A DNA stretch of 39,904 nucleotides from JBAUHN01 sp049680295 (GCA_049680295.1 JBAUHN010000052.1:1-39904); one strand, 5' to 3'. Counted from the first letter of the stretch, positions 16,299 to 24,292 are shown. Notes: generated by a model from the sequence alone, not told the origin. A program made the numbers and translations.

Positions 16299-17354
16299 TC
16301 ACAGCCGGGCAATATGCATGTCAAATGTCTGACCGGCACGGCCCCAGACGCCCTGATCAATGTCACCCAAAACCTGAAGTGTCGGCAGCAATTGCGTCGC
16401 GTAATCTTGCGAACTTTCGAGTGGTAACAGCGAGGGCAGGTTGTCGATGGCGGTCACATCCAGTGGTGGCGCGTCATGCACGCGCAAGGTCGGTGCGTCC
16501 CAGCTGGTGATGTGGTCGTAGACCTTGATCGGGGAAAAGTCGCTGTCAGGATCACAGGCGATGTCACCAATCACGCGTAGATTTCTGCTGCGCTGGGGCG
16601 TGTCTGCAGGGACAAACACAGGGGTTCCGGGACGCGCCAGAATGCAGTTCAGGAAAATGTCATGGGTCAGAATTTCCGGGAATGGCCCGCCGTGTGCAGT
16701 TTCGGCCATGTCCCACAAAGTTGTGGATACACCCATTGTACTGCACAGATCGGCGGCTCCGGTGCCGACGCGGCCCAATGCGCCGATGATCAATGCGGTC
16801 GGGCGGGCGGTGCCATGGACGTCCAATTCGGACGACAGCTCGGTGATCAGGTGATCAGCGGCGGGGTAGTCAGACACCGGCCCCGCAATCGCGCCGCGCT
16901 GTTGTGCGGCCCAGCATTTCAAGGCAACGGCAGCGCCTGCATATCCGGCGTGGTAGCCAAAGGCGGCAACGCGGCGGCCGGTACCCTCCACCAGGTATTC
17001 CAGATCAAAAAGCTTGCCACCTCCGGCCTTAAACCGCGCCAGCAATTGCAATCCGGCAGGTTGCCTTTTGAAGGCATGGCCAAACATGATGTGGCGGTGA
17101 CGCAGGGGTGTTCCGTCTTGCGGCAGTTCTTTCAGGCCAAAGATAATCGCATCATCGGGTGCATCAGGCCAACTGTGCGTTGCCGCCATGGTGCAGCCGG
17201 CATCCACATAGGCTTGATCGGGAATAATACGCGTCGGCGATTGTTCGACCGTGACCTGAATGCCAGCACGCATCAGCGCTGCTGCCCCATGGGGCAACAG
17301 GCCTACGCGGGTTTCATGGTCTCGGTGTTCGGCGCGCAGCCACAAATGGGTCAT
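16299..17354 (-). CDS. Saccharopine dehydrogenase (NAD+, L-lysine-forming type)
   Basis: This 351-residue enzyme resembles fungal Lys1, which interconverts saccharopine with lysine plus 2-oxoglutarate. It starts LWLRAEHRDHETRVGLLPHGAAAL, the lysine-binding N-terminal domain shared with alanine dehydrogenase, followed by EYLVEGTGRRVAAFGYHAGYAG and the Rossmann segment ALIIGALGRVGTGAADL. The final domain contains SWDAPTLRVHDAPPLDVTAIDNLPSLLP, characteristic of Lys1. Most bacteria make lysine through diaminopimelate, so in this lineage it probably serves lysine turnover or degradation. No saccharopine reductase or Lys9-like gene is adjacent. The ATG lies three bases after the GST stop, so it is cotranscribed with GST. 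Confidence 0.88.
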   Translation of the reverse strand: MTHLWLRAEHRDHETRVGLLPHGAAALMRAGIQVTVEQSPTRIIPDQAYVDAGCTMAATHSWPDAPDDAIIFGLKELPQDGTPLRHRHIMFGHAFKRQPAGLQLLARFKAGGGKLFDLEYLVEGTGRRVAAFGYHAGYAGAAVALKCWAAQQRGAIAGPVSDYPAADHLITELSSELDVHGTARPTALIIGALGRVGTGAADLCSTMGVSTTLWDMAETAHGGPFPEILTHDIFLNCILARPGTPVFVPADTPQRSRNLRVIGDIACDPDSDFSPIKVYDHITSWDAPTLRVHDAPPLDVTAIDNLPSLLPLESSQDYATQLLPTLQVLGDIDQGVWGRAGQTFDMHIARL

Positions 17355-17357
17355 GGG

Positions 17358-17975
17358 TTAGATCATACCTTTACTGATGACGGTTTGCACGGATGGGCGT
17401 GCCCGCATCCGTTCCAGAAACCCGTTGATTTTCGGGAATTTCGCAATATCGACACCGTCGCTTTCCAACCAATTGCAGACGACAAACAAATAGGGGTCGG
17501 CCGCGGAAAAGATGTCGCCCAAAACAAAGTCGCCGCGCAGGCAGTCCTTTTCGACAAACGCGGCGCTGGCGGTCATGGTTTGCGGCACTTTGGCGGCCAT
17601 TTCGTCCAGGCAGCTTTGGGTGTCTGCCCACCGCGTGCCTCGGCGTTTATGCGCGTGATTGATGTGCATGGTCGAGGCCAGATAATACATCACGCTGCGC
17701 ATATGGGCCGCGTCCAATGGCGGTGTTGGGATCAGATTGGCGTCGGGGGCGATGGCGCCGAGATAATCCAGAATCGCGCCGGTTTCTGTCAGGGTTTGCC
17801 CGGTTTCCAAGCGCAAAGCAGGCACGCGGCCCTTGGGGTTGATGGCCAGATATTCCGGTTTTGTCTGTGCGCCGGATTTGAAATCAACTTCGATCAATTC
17901 GTGCGGCAAGCCGGCCTCGTGCAGGGTGATGGCGATCACAATCGAAACTGAACCTTTGGCATAAAATAGTTGCAT
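17358..17975 (-). CDS. Glutathione S-transferase family protein
   Basis: This 205-residue protein has an N-terminal thioredoxin-like domain. MQLFYAKGSVSIVIAITLHE holds a Ser at the usual beta-class Cys position, followed by NPKGRVPAL with the cis-proline and LTETGAILDYLG, the glutathione gamma-glutamyl contact (Thr-Glu-Thr). An all-helical domain follows (about 90-205). It looks like a beta/nu-type bacterial GST; the electrophilic substrate is unknown. The ATG has an AAAGGG ribosome binding site 8-9 bases ahead. It precedes the saccharopine dehydrogenase gene and follows the histidine phosphatase with a 12-base gap, so the three may be one operon. Confidence 0.92.
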   Translation of the reverse strand: MQLFYAKGSVSIVIAITLHEAGLPHELIEVDFKSGAQTKPEYLAINPKGRVPALRLETGQTLTETGAILDYLGAIAPDANLIPTPPLDAAHMRSVMYYLASTMHINHAHKRRGTRWADTQSCLDEMAAKVPQTMTASAAFVEKDCLRGDFVLGDIFSAADPYLFVVCNWLESDGVDIAKFPKINGFLERMRARPSVQTVISKGMI

Positions 17976-17987
17976 GGATATATCCCT

Positions 17988-18641
17988 TTAGATATGAGTT
18001 TGCGCCGCGCGGCGTTCAGGCATGTCCAGATGTGGCACGGCGTTGAACAGCACTGGCGCCCAGTGGCCCCCAATTGGAAAAAGCCGGTGCATCGAGGTGT
18101 GCATGATGGCCAGTGCGACGCGCGCCATCGCCGGAATGCCCAACCCCATCGCCTGTGCCATCGCCATGGATATCAGACCGCCTGAGGTCACGACAAGGGC
18201 TGGTCCGTCGCCTTGCGCGATCTCGGCCAGGACCGACTGCACGCGGGTTTCAAACTGTTCATAGCTTTCTGGCGGATCCTCGATGGCACCCGATTTCCAC
18301 ATGTCGAAAACCTGCGGCAAGTGTTGGGTGAACGCGCCCTGTTCGGTGGGAAAGGGAATGCCGCGCTGGTCTTCCAGCAATGTGGCAAGCGTAAAATATT
18401 CCAGCTCGTTCAAACGCGCGTCGCGTATGGGTGTCAGATCGGTGCCCATCGCCTCGGCCGTTTCGATATGGCGCGTCAAAGTGCCGGTATATAGCCGGGT
18501 ATGATGGGTCTGCGATCCACGCAGATGGGCGCCCAGCCATGCGGCCTGATCATGGCCCAGGGGGCTGAGTTTATCGTAGCTGATTTCGTCTTTCGCGCCG
18601 GAGTTTGCCTGACCGTGGCGGATAAGAGTGATATGTGACAT
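17988..18641 (-). CDS. Histidine phosphatase family protein with altered second catalytic site
   Basis: This 217-residue protein belongs to the phosphoglycerate-mutase/SixA-like fold. The phosphate-accepting His9 lies in LIRHGQ, and YTGTLTRHIETAEAM gives the second Arg/His region, with the acidic residue in NELEYF. In most relatives the last motif reads xxHGG; here it is VVTSGGLIS, with Ser153 (codon TCA) in place of the second catalytic His. The nucleophile is present, so phosphatase chemistry may remain or be altered. GGAG five bases before the ATG supports the start. It is first in the apparent phosphatase-GST-Lys1 operon and divergent from the formate dehydrogenase gene. Confidence 0.88.
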   Translation of the reverse strand: MSHITLIRHGQANSGAKDEISYDKLSPLGHDQAAWLGAHLRGSQTHHTRLYTGTLTRHIETAEAMGTDLTPIRDARLNELEYFTLATLLEDQRGIPFPTEQGAFTQHLPQVFDMWKSGAIEDPPESYEQFETRVQSVLAEIAQGDGPALVVTSGGLISMAMAQAMGLGIPAMARVALAIMHTSMHRLFPIGGHWAPVLFNAVPHLDMPERRAAQTHI

Positions 18642-18768
18642 GAATTCTCCGGTGTTCTTGCATATGTTCTAAGGGACCTAGGCGCAGGTTAAAAGCGTTA
18701 GGGTCAGGACCTTAGGCGGCTGCAACGGCGCCGCCTTCTCAATATCGCCAAAATGGATCATAACAGGT

Positions 18769-18787
18769 AAGATCGGAAACCGATCTT
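18769..18787. promoter_or_regulatory. Inverted repeat upstream of formate dehydrogenase
   Basis: AAGATCGG and CCGATCTT are perfect eight-base arms around AAA. The repeat lies in the 237-base divergent region between the histidine phosphatase and formate dehydrogenase genes, about 60 bases upstream of a TATAAT box (18846-18851). A second, GC-rich dyad, AGGCGGC with GCCGCCT, sits near 18714-18736. Either could be an operator; no known regulator is matched. Confidence 0.45.
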
Positions 18788-18845
18788 GGCGTAAATACCG
18801 CGCATGATGTCGGGATTGGGGCTGCTGATATTGGCTGTGCATTAG

Positions 18846-18851
18846 TATAAT
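18846..18851 (+). promoter_or_regulatory. Likely -10 box for formate dehydrogenase
   Basis: A perfect TATAAT lies 27 bases before the ATG. No good TTGACA-like box is found 16-18 bases upstream (TGCTGA at best), so the promoter may need an activator. An AGGAG ribosome binding site follows eight bases before the start codon. Confidence 0.45.
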
Positions 18852-18878
18852 GCGATCAAGAATTTAGGAGCGCGCGCC

Positions 18879-21644
18879 ATGACCGACAAGATTTCCTTTA
18901 CGCTGGACGGCAAAAAGGTCGAAGCCGATGCCGGTATGACCATTTGGGAAGTGGCCAATGGGCGCGGTCTGGTGATCCCGCATCTGTGCCATAAACCGGC
19001 CCCCGGTTATCGCCCCGATGGCAATTGCCGCGCCTGCATGGTCGAGATCGAGGGCGAACGTGTGCTGGCGGCCTCGTGCATTCGGGAACCCAGCGAAGGC
19101 ATGGTTGTCACAACCGATTCCGCCCGGGCGACAGGCGCGCGCAAAATGGTGGTTGAGATGTTGTTGGCCGACCAGCCAGAGCAGCAATCGGCCCATGATA
19201 AATCCAGCCACCTGTGGGATATGGCAGCGCTGAATGGTATCGAGGCCAGTCGTTTTCCAAAGCTGGAAGACGGGCGCATTCCGCTGCTCGATGACAGCCA
19301 CGTCGCGATGTCTGTGAACCTTGATGCCTGCATCCAATGTGGTCTGTGCGTGCGGGCCTGCCGCGAGGTTCAGGTGAATGACGTGATCGGGATGTCGGGC
19401 CGTGGCCATGACAGCTATCCGACCTTTGATATGGCCGATCCGATGGGTGACAGCAGTTGTGTGGCCTGTGGCGAATGTGTGCAGGCCTGCCCGACAGGTG
19501 CATTGATGCCTTCCACGGTGGTGGATGAGGCGCAGATCGGGGACAGTGCTGATTTCGATTCTGAGACCAACAGTATCTGCCCGTTCTGCGGTGTCGGCTG
19601 CCAGATTTCGCTGAAGGTCAAAGACGGCAAAGTCAAATACGTCGAAGGCATCAACGGCCCGGCCAATGAGGGGCGCCTGTGCGTCAAGGGCCGGTTTGGG
19701 TTTGATTACATCCACCACGACCACCGCCTGACCAAACCGTTGATCCGCCGCGATGATGCACCCGCCAAAGGGTTGAACGTCGATCCCGGCAACTGGCAGG
19801 AGTTTTTCCGCGAGGCGTCCTGGGACGAAGCACTGGATTTTGCAGCCAAAGGTCTGAAAGGCCGCGGACGCGAGATTGCAGGCTTTGGATCAGCGAAATG
19901 CACCAACGAAGAGGCGTATCTGTTTCAGAAAATGATCCGCCAGGGCTTTGGCCACAATAACGTCGATCACTGCACGCGGCTTTGCCATGCGTCATCTGTT
20001 GCTGCCCTGATGGAGAACGTCGGCTCTGGCGCTGTAACGGCGACGTTCAACGAGATCGAAAACGCCGATGTGGCAATTGTCATTGGTGCGAATCCGATTG
20101 AAAACCATCCGGTCGCCGCGACATATTTCAAGCAGTTTACCAAGCGCGGCGGCAAGCTGATCGTAATGGACCCACGCGGCGTCGGATTGCGTCGTTTTGC
20201 CAGCCATATGCTGCAATTCCGCCCCGGTGCAGATGTGTCGATGTTGAACGCGATTATGAATGTGATTGTGGAAGAGGAACTATACGACAAGCAGTACATC
20301 GACGCCTACACCGAGAATTGGGAGGCGGAAAAAGCACATCTTGCCGATTTCACACCGGAAAAGATGGCCGGTATTTGCGGGATCGAACCAGAGGTGCTGC
20401 GGGATGTGGCGCGCACCTTTGCGGGTGCAAAATCAGCGATGATTTTCTGGGGTATGGGGATTTCCCAGCACATCCACGGCACTGACAATTCGCGCTGTCT
20501 GATCAGCCTTGCGCTGATGACCGGGCAGGTGGGACGCCCCGGTGCGGGCCTACATCCATTGCGCGGGCAAAACAACGTGCAGGGGGCCTCTGATGCGGGT
20601 CTGGTGCCGATGTTTCTGCCGGATTATCAGCCGGTTACGGATGATGGGGTGCGGTCCGCCTTTACCAGTGTCTGGCAGTCGGATGATTTCAGCAATGAAC
20701 GCGGATTGACCGTAACCGAGATTATGGACGCAGTTCATGACGGCGACATCAAGGGCATGTATGTCCTGGGCGAAAACCCGGCGATGTCTGACCCGGATGT
20801 GGAACACGCCCGCGACGCGCTGGCCAAGCTGGATCATCTGGTGGTGCAGGATATTTTCATCACTGAAACCGCCAACTATGCGGATGTGATCCTGCCGGCC
20901 TCTGCCTTTGCTGAAAAGAACGGCACCGTCACCAATACCAACCGTCAGGTGCAGATGGGCCGTCAGGCCGTCACCCCGCCCGGTGACGCAAAAGAGGACT
21001 GGTGGATCGAGGTTGAACTGGCCAAGCGCTTGGGGCTTGGCTGGACCTACACCCATCCGTCCGAAGTGTTTGCTGAGATGAAGCAAAATATGAAATCGCT
21101 GACCAACATCACCTGGGACCGTCTGGAAGGTGAAAATGCCGTGACCTACCCGTCGCTGACGCCCACTGATCCGGGTCAGCCGATTGTGTTTGGCGATGGG
21201 TTCCCGCGTCCCGACGGGCGCGCGCGGTTTACGCCTGCCAGCGTCATTGCACCCGACGATGTGCCAGACGCGGAATACCCGATGATCCTGACCACCGGTC
21301 GCCAGTTGGAACATTGGCACACAGGATCAATGACCCGTCGCGCCACCGTTCTGGATGGGTTGGAGCCTGAGGCAAACTGTTCGTTGCATCCATCGACGTT
21401 GCGCAAATTGGGGGTTGAGCCGGGCGGCCATGTGCAGCTGACCACCAAACGCGGCAGCATCACGATTATGGCGCGCGAAGACCGGGCCGTTTCGCCAGAT
21501 ATGGTGTTCTTGCCTTTTGCCTATGTAGAAGCGGCAGCCAATATCCTGACCAACCCGGCGGTTGATCCTTATGGCAAAATCCCCGAGTTTAAATTCTCGG
21601 CGGTGAAGGTTGAAAAAGCGGACACGCAAATCGCTGCTGAATAG
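18879..21644 (+). CDS. fdhF: Molybdopterin formate dehydrogenase, alpha subunit
   Basis: This 921-residue cytosolic oxidoreductase oxidises formate to CO2. The N-terminal [2Fe-2S] domain uses Cys37, Cys50, Cys53 and Cys67. The NuoG-like His-Cys3 cluster region that should follow reads SAHDKSSHLWDMAALNG and has no cysteines, so that cluster is probably absent. Two ferredoxin-type [4Fe-4S] motifs start at Cys151 and Cys194. The catalytic part opens with CPFCGVGC (234-241), another [4Fe-4S]. Cys369, followed by His370 in RLCHASS, is the molybdenum ligand, so this is the Cys form, not selenocysteine. No fdsB/fdsG diaphorase subunits lie nearby, so the electron acceptor is unknown. It stands alone as a single gene. 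Confidence 0.94.
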   Translation: MTDKISFTLDGKKVEADAGMTIWEVANGRGLVIPHLCHKPAPGYRPDGNCRACMVEIEGERVLAASCIREPSEGMVVTTDSARATGARKMVVEMLLADQPEQQSAHDKSSHLWDMAALNGIEASRFPKLEDGRIPLLDDSHVAMSVNLDACIQCGLCVRACREVQVNDVIGMSGRGHDSYPTFDMADPMGDSSCVACGECVQACPTGALMPSTVVDEAQIGDSADFDSETNSICPFCGVGCQISLKVKDGKVKYVEGINGPANEGRLCVKGRFGFDYIHHDHRLTKPLIRRDDAPAKGLNVDPGNWQEFFREASWDEALDFAAKGLKGRGREIAGFGSAKCTNEEAYLFQKMIRQGFGHNNVDHCTRLCHASSVAALMENVGSGAVTATFNEIENADVAIVIGANPIENHPVAATYFKQFTKRGGKLIVMDPRGVGLRRFASHMLQFRPGADVSMLNAIMNVIVEEELYDKQYIDAYTENWEAEKAHLADFTPEKMAGICGIEPEVLRDVARTFAGAKSAMIFWGMGISQHIHGTDNSRCLISLALMTGQVGRPGAGLHPLRGQNNVQGASDAGLVPMFLPDYQPVTDDGVRSAFTSVWQSDDFSNERGLTVTEIMDAVHDGDIKGMYVLGENPAMSDPDVEHARDALAKLDHLVVQDIFITETANYADVILPASAFAEKNGTVTNTNRQVQMGRQAVTPPGDAKEDWWIEVELAKRLGLGWTYTHPSEVFAEMKQNMKSLTNITWDRLEGENAVTYPSLTPTDPGQPIVFGDGFPRPDGRARFTPASVIAPDDVPDAEYPMILTTGRQLEHWHTGSMTRRATVLDGLEPEANCSLHPSTLRKLGVEPGGHVQLTTKRGSITIMAREDRAVSPDMVFLPFAYVEAAANILTNPAVDPYGKIPEFKFSAVKVEKADTQIAAE

Positions 21645-21656
21645 GATTGGCGAACG

Positions 21657-21679
21657 CGGCGGGTGTTCACCATCCGCCG
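21657..21679. terminator. Hairpin between convergent genes, possible terminator
   Basis: CGGCGGGTG and CATCCGCCG pair over nine bases (one G-T) around TTCAC, between the convergent formate dehydrogenase and lyase genes. A loose T-rich stretch follows on the plus strand but there is no clean T-run, so intrinsic termination is uncertain. Confidence 0.4.
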
Positions 21680-21714
21680 TGCATCCGCTTGTTTGTTGGC
21701 GATACCTGTAGACG

Positions 21715-22527
21715 CTACCGTTTCGCACCGTTGGCCACGATTTCATCGACGGTATCGAACGATAATCTGGCACCCAGTTTCGAAAAATCCCCGTGTTGGA
21801 ACATGCTGACCGAAATATCGTGGATCAGCGTATGCGTGGCCGTTGCCATCGCCGATCCCAACGAAATCCGCGCAACACCAGCATCTGCAAGCTGTTGATA
21901 GGGCACGTTTTCAACCTGAGTGATGCCAATGTTTACCGATACAGTTACGCTATTGCAGACCCGCTGAACCGTGGCCAAATCGGGCAAGTAAGGAATGTAG
22001 ACGCAATCTGCGCCTGCCGCTTCAAAGGCTTGAATGCGCTTGATTGCCTCGTCCAGATCATAGACTTCATTCATGAACCCATCTGCGCGTGCGACAAGAA
22101 CAAAATCTTTGGCCAAGGTACGCGCTGCCGCACTTGCCGCCTGAATACGCTCAACCGCGAGATCAAAATCGTAGGCCGTCACATCGGGCAGGGACATATC
22201 CTCGATCGAAATGCCGGCCAGGCCAATCTCAGACGCCAGTTTGACAGTCTCCTCTACCACATCCGGGGCATCGCCAAATCCGTTTTCAAAGTCGCCTGAC
22301 ACCGGCAAGGATGTGGCGGATACGATGTTTTCGGCGTGGGTCAGGGCTTCTTCTCGGGTGACATTTCCCAGATCAGGCCGCCCCATGGTAAAGGCATGCG
22401 CACCTGAGGACGTTGCCAAGGCCGTGGCCCCCAACCCGGCAAACAGGCGGGCGGTTCCCATGTCCCAGGCGTTTGCCAGAATGAAGGGGTTGCCGGGCGC
22501 ATGAAGATCGCTAAACGAATGGGGCAT
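21715..22527 (-). CDS. PEP mutase/isocitrate lyase superfamily enzyme
   Basis: This 270-residue TIM-barrel protein has the superfamily metal site in SGDFENGFGDAPD and the IEDMSLPD and LVARADGF strands. The Cys loop KKCGH of true isocitrate and methylisocitrate lyases is missing and the protein is shorter, so it belongs to the PEP-mutase/oxaloacetate-decarboxylase-like group. It probably makes or breaks a C-C or C-P bond in an oxalo-acid, but the exact substrate cannot be read. The frame opens earlier at 22569, but the ATG at 22525-22527 has AGGA eight to nine bases ahead and aligns with the family start. The 10-6-10 inverted repeat at 22578-22603 lies 50 bases upstream. Confidence 0.88.
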   Translation of the reverse strand: MPHSFSDLHAPGNPFILANAWDMGTARLFAGLGATALATSSGAHAFTMGRPDLGNVTREEALTHAENIVSATSLPVSGDFENGFGDAPDVVEETVKLASEIGLAGISIEDMSLPDVTAYDFDLAVERIQAASAAARTLAKDFVLVARADGFMNEVYDLDEAIKRIQAFEAAGADCVYIPYLPDLATVQRVCNSVTVSVNIGITQVENVPYQQLADAGVARISLGSAMATATHTLIHDISVSMFQHGDFSKLGARLSFDTVDEIVANGAKR

Positions 22528-22577
22528 GAAAGCAGTCCTGAGCAATGATTGAAAGGCTGCGAAAATCATACCAATGT

Positions 22578-22603
22578 TCTGCTGACATCAGCCTGTCAGC
22601 AGT
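22578..22603. repeat. 10-6-10 inverted repeat, copy 2
   Basis: Read on the minus strand this is ACTGCTGACA, six bases GGCTGA, then TGTCAGCAGA. The left arm is identical to copy 1 at 10047-10072, and the right arm differs from it only at the last base. It lies 50 bases before the lyase start codon, against 52 bases for copy 1 before its gene. Arms are conserved while loops differ, which favours a protein-binding dyad or conserved hairpin. Confidence 0.65.
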
Positions 22604-22646
22604 CAATAGGAATACATCTTTTCCGGCAAAGACAGCCGAGATTGCG

Positions 22647-23096
22647 TTAACCTGTCGGCGTCTCGATCATATCGACCCTTGTGGCATGGCGTCCGCCTTC
22701 AAACTTGGCGGTCAGGAAGGCATCGACGATTTCCAGCGCCAGATCTTCGCCTGTTACCCGCGCGCCGATCGACAGCATGTTGGCATCGTTATGCTGGCGG
22801 ATCATCCGGGCCGAAAATGTATCGCTACACACACCGCACCGGATGCCGGGCACCTTGTTGGCAGCCATCATGATGCCCTGCCCGGTGCCACACAGGATGA
22901 TTCCCAACTGACAATCGCCCGAGGCGACATGGTTTGCCGCCGCTTTTCCGTGCTTGGGATAGTGGGTGCTTTCAGGGGTTGTTGGCCCGATGTCGACAAC
23001 GTCCCAGCCGAGTGCCGAGATATGCGTTGCAATCGTTTGTCGCAGGTCTATCGCTGCGTGGTCACTGGAAAGCACGATACGTTTGTTGGCCGTCAT
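22647..23096 (-). CDS. rpiB: Ribose-5-phosphate isomerase B
   Basis: RpiB interconverts ribose 5-phosphate and ribulose 5-phosphate in the pentose phosphate pathway. The 149-residue protein begins KRIVLSSDHAAIDLR, with the phosphate-binding SDHA motif, and carries the active-site Cys69 in LCGTGQG. NKVPGIRCGVCSDTFSARMIRQHNDANML follows, the C-terminal substrate site. It lies between rpsU and the lyase gene on the same strand, with a strong terminator separating it from rpsU. The ATG has GGACGGG upstream. Confidence 0.95.
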   Translation of the reverse strand: MTANKRIVLSSDHAAIDLRQTIATHISALGWDVVDIGPTTPESTHYPKHGKAAANHVASGDCQLGIILCGTGQGIMMAANKVPGIRCGVCSDTFSARMIRQHNDANMLSIGARVTGEDLALEIVDAFLTAKFEGGRHATRVDMIETPTG

Positions 23097-23192
23097 GAAA
23101 TACCCGTCCCGTTTTCTTACCTACGCAGCCTTGGTCCACGCGGATTTCTCATCCATCTATTGGCGAAACGCACCGACAAAATCAACTCGATA

Positions 23193-23230
23193 AAAAACCC
23201 CCGCAGGCACCTACGCTTGCGGGGGTTTTT
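23193..23230. terminator. Strong bidirectional intrinsic terminator
   Basis: AAAAACCCCCGCA (23193-23205) and TGCGGGGGTTTTT (23218-23230) form a perfect 13-base stem with a 12-base loop. On the minus strand the stem ends in a T-run just after rpsU, which is its probable target. The A/T flanks also let it work on the plus strand. Confidence 0.9.
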
Positions 23231-23260
23231 ATCTTTGTCGGCCATACGTTGCAGAATGAC

Positions 23261-23467
23261 TTACATCATTCCTTCGCGTTGCAATTTCTTGCGAGCCAAC
23301 TTGCGGGAACGCCGGATCGCTTCAGCTTTTTCGCGCGCACGTTTTTCGGACGGTTTCTCGAAATGTTGCTTAAGCTTCATCTCGCGGAACACGCCTTCGC
23401 GCTGCAGCTTTTTCTTCAGGGCACGAAGCGCCTGATCGACGTTGTTATCTCTAACACTAACCTGCAT
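23261..23467 (-). CDS. rpsU: 30S ribosomal protein S21
   Basis: This 68-residue, strongly basic protein is ribosomal protein S21, which helps the 30S subunit engage messenger leaders. MQVSVRDNNVDQALRALKKK is the typical start, followed by EGVFREMKLKQHFEKPSEKR and an Arg/Lys-rich tail. An AAAGGTGG ribosome binding site precedes the ATG. It is monocistronic, ending at the strong terminator at 23193-23230, and diverges from the COQ9 gene, a linkage common in alphaproteobacteria. Confidence 0.97.
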   Translation of the reverse strand: MQVSVRDNNVDQALRALKKKLQREGVFREMKLKQHFEKPSEKRAREKAEAIRRSRKLARKKLQREGMM

Positions 23468-23581
23468 GTGGTTTTCACCACCTTTCTAGTTTGAAGTTGC
23501 AAGGATTTGCAGGAATTCGCCTGATAGCAAAGCTAACCGATATTGTCTAGTATATCCGCAACTTGTGAAAGGAATGATGCA

Positions 23582-24280
23582 ATGACCGTCCCTTATGGCA
23601 TCGCCAAAGATGAACTGTTGGATGCGGCCCTGACGCATGTCCCGTTTGATGGCTGGTCGGACGCCAGTTTTCAGGCTGCGATTACTGACTGCGGTATGGA
23701 CGCCAGTGTTGCCCATGCGATCTGTCCGCGCGGTGCTGTTGATCTGGCCGTCGCCTATCATTTGCGCGGCGATAGCGGGATGTTGGCGCGGATTGAGGCC
23801 ACGGATATGACGGCGTTCAAGTTTCGCGAAAAGATCGCCGCGGCGGTACGGATGCGGTTGGAAGTCGTGACAGACCGAGAAATTGTGCGGCGGGGGATGG
23901 CTTTGTTCGCCCTGCCAAATCATGCCGGCGAAGGGGCCAAATTGATTTGGGGCACCTGCGATCTGATCTGGAACACGTTGGGCGACACATCTGACGATGT
24001 GAACTGGTACACAAAGCGCACAACGCTGGCGGCGGTCTATTCGTCGACGGTGCTGTATTGGCTGGGCGATGACAGCGATGGCAATGCTGCAACCTGGGAA
24101 TTTCTGGACAGGCGCATTGAGAACGTCATGCAGATCGAAAAGCTAAAGGCGCAAGTGCGCGACAGCCCGACGTTAAGCCGTGTGATGGCTGGGCCCGCGT
24201 GGCTGCTGGGTCAAATCAAGGCGCCACAGCGGATGTCAAAGGCACATTTTCCCGGCAGTTGGACGGCACCGAAACCATAA
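23582..24280 (+). CDS. COQ9 family ubiquinone biosynthesis protein
   Basis: This 232-residue protein belongs to the COQ9 family, lipid-binding accessory factors that deliver ubiquinone precursors to the hydroxylase Coq7. The N-terminal part (LLDAALTHVPFDGWSDASFQAA) is a TetR-like helical start, and the C-terminal COQ9 core includes IWGTCDLIWNTLGDTSDDVNWYTKRTTLAAVYSST, the diagnostic segment. The frame opens at 23543, but the ATG at 23582 has AGGA eight bases ahead. It diverges from rpsU. A hairpin 13 bases after the stop may end the transcript before the quinone oxidoreductase gene. Confidence 0.93.
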   Translation: MTVPYGIAKDELLDAALTHVPFDGWSDASFQAAITDCGMDASVAHAICPRGAVDLAVAYHLRGDSGMLARIEATDMTAFKFREKIAAAVRMRLEVVTDREIVRRGMALFALPNHAGEGAKLIWGTCDLIWNTLGDTSDDVNWYTKRTTLAAVYSSTVLYWLGDDSDGNAATWEFLDRRIENVMQIEKLKAQVRDSPTLSRVMAGPAWLLGQIKAPQRMSKAHFPGSWTAPKP

Positions 24281-24292
24281 GTCGCATGACCT

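Noticed and set aside
16662..17951. Long plus-strand open frame of 429 codons opposite the saccharopine dehydrogenase and GST genes
   Set aside because: It is antisense to two well-supported genes, has no recognisable domain, and its Cys/His/Gly-rich composition is that of a frame mirrored from GC-rich coding DNA.
19983..19985. Possible selenocysteine in formate dehydrogenase
   Set aside because: The position is TGC (Cys369), not TGA, so no selenocysteine is needed.
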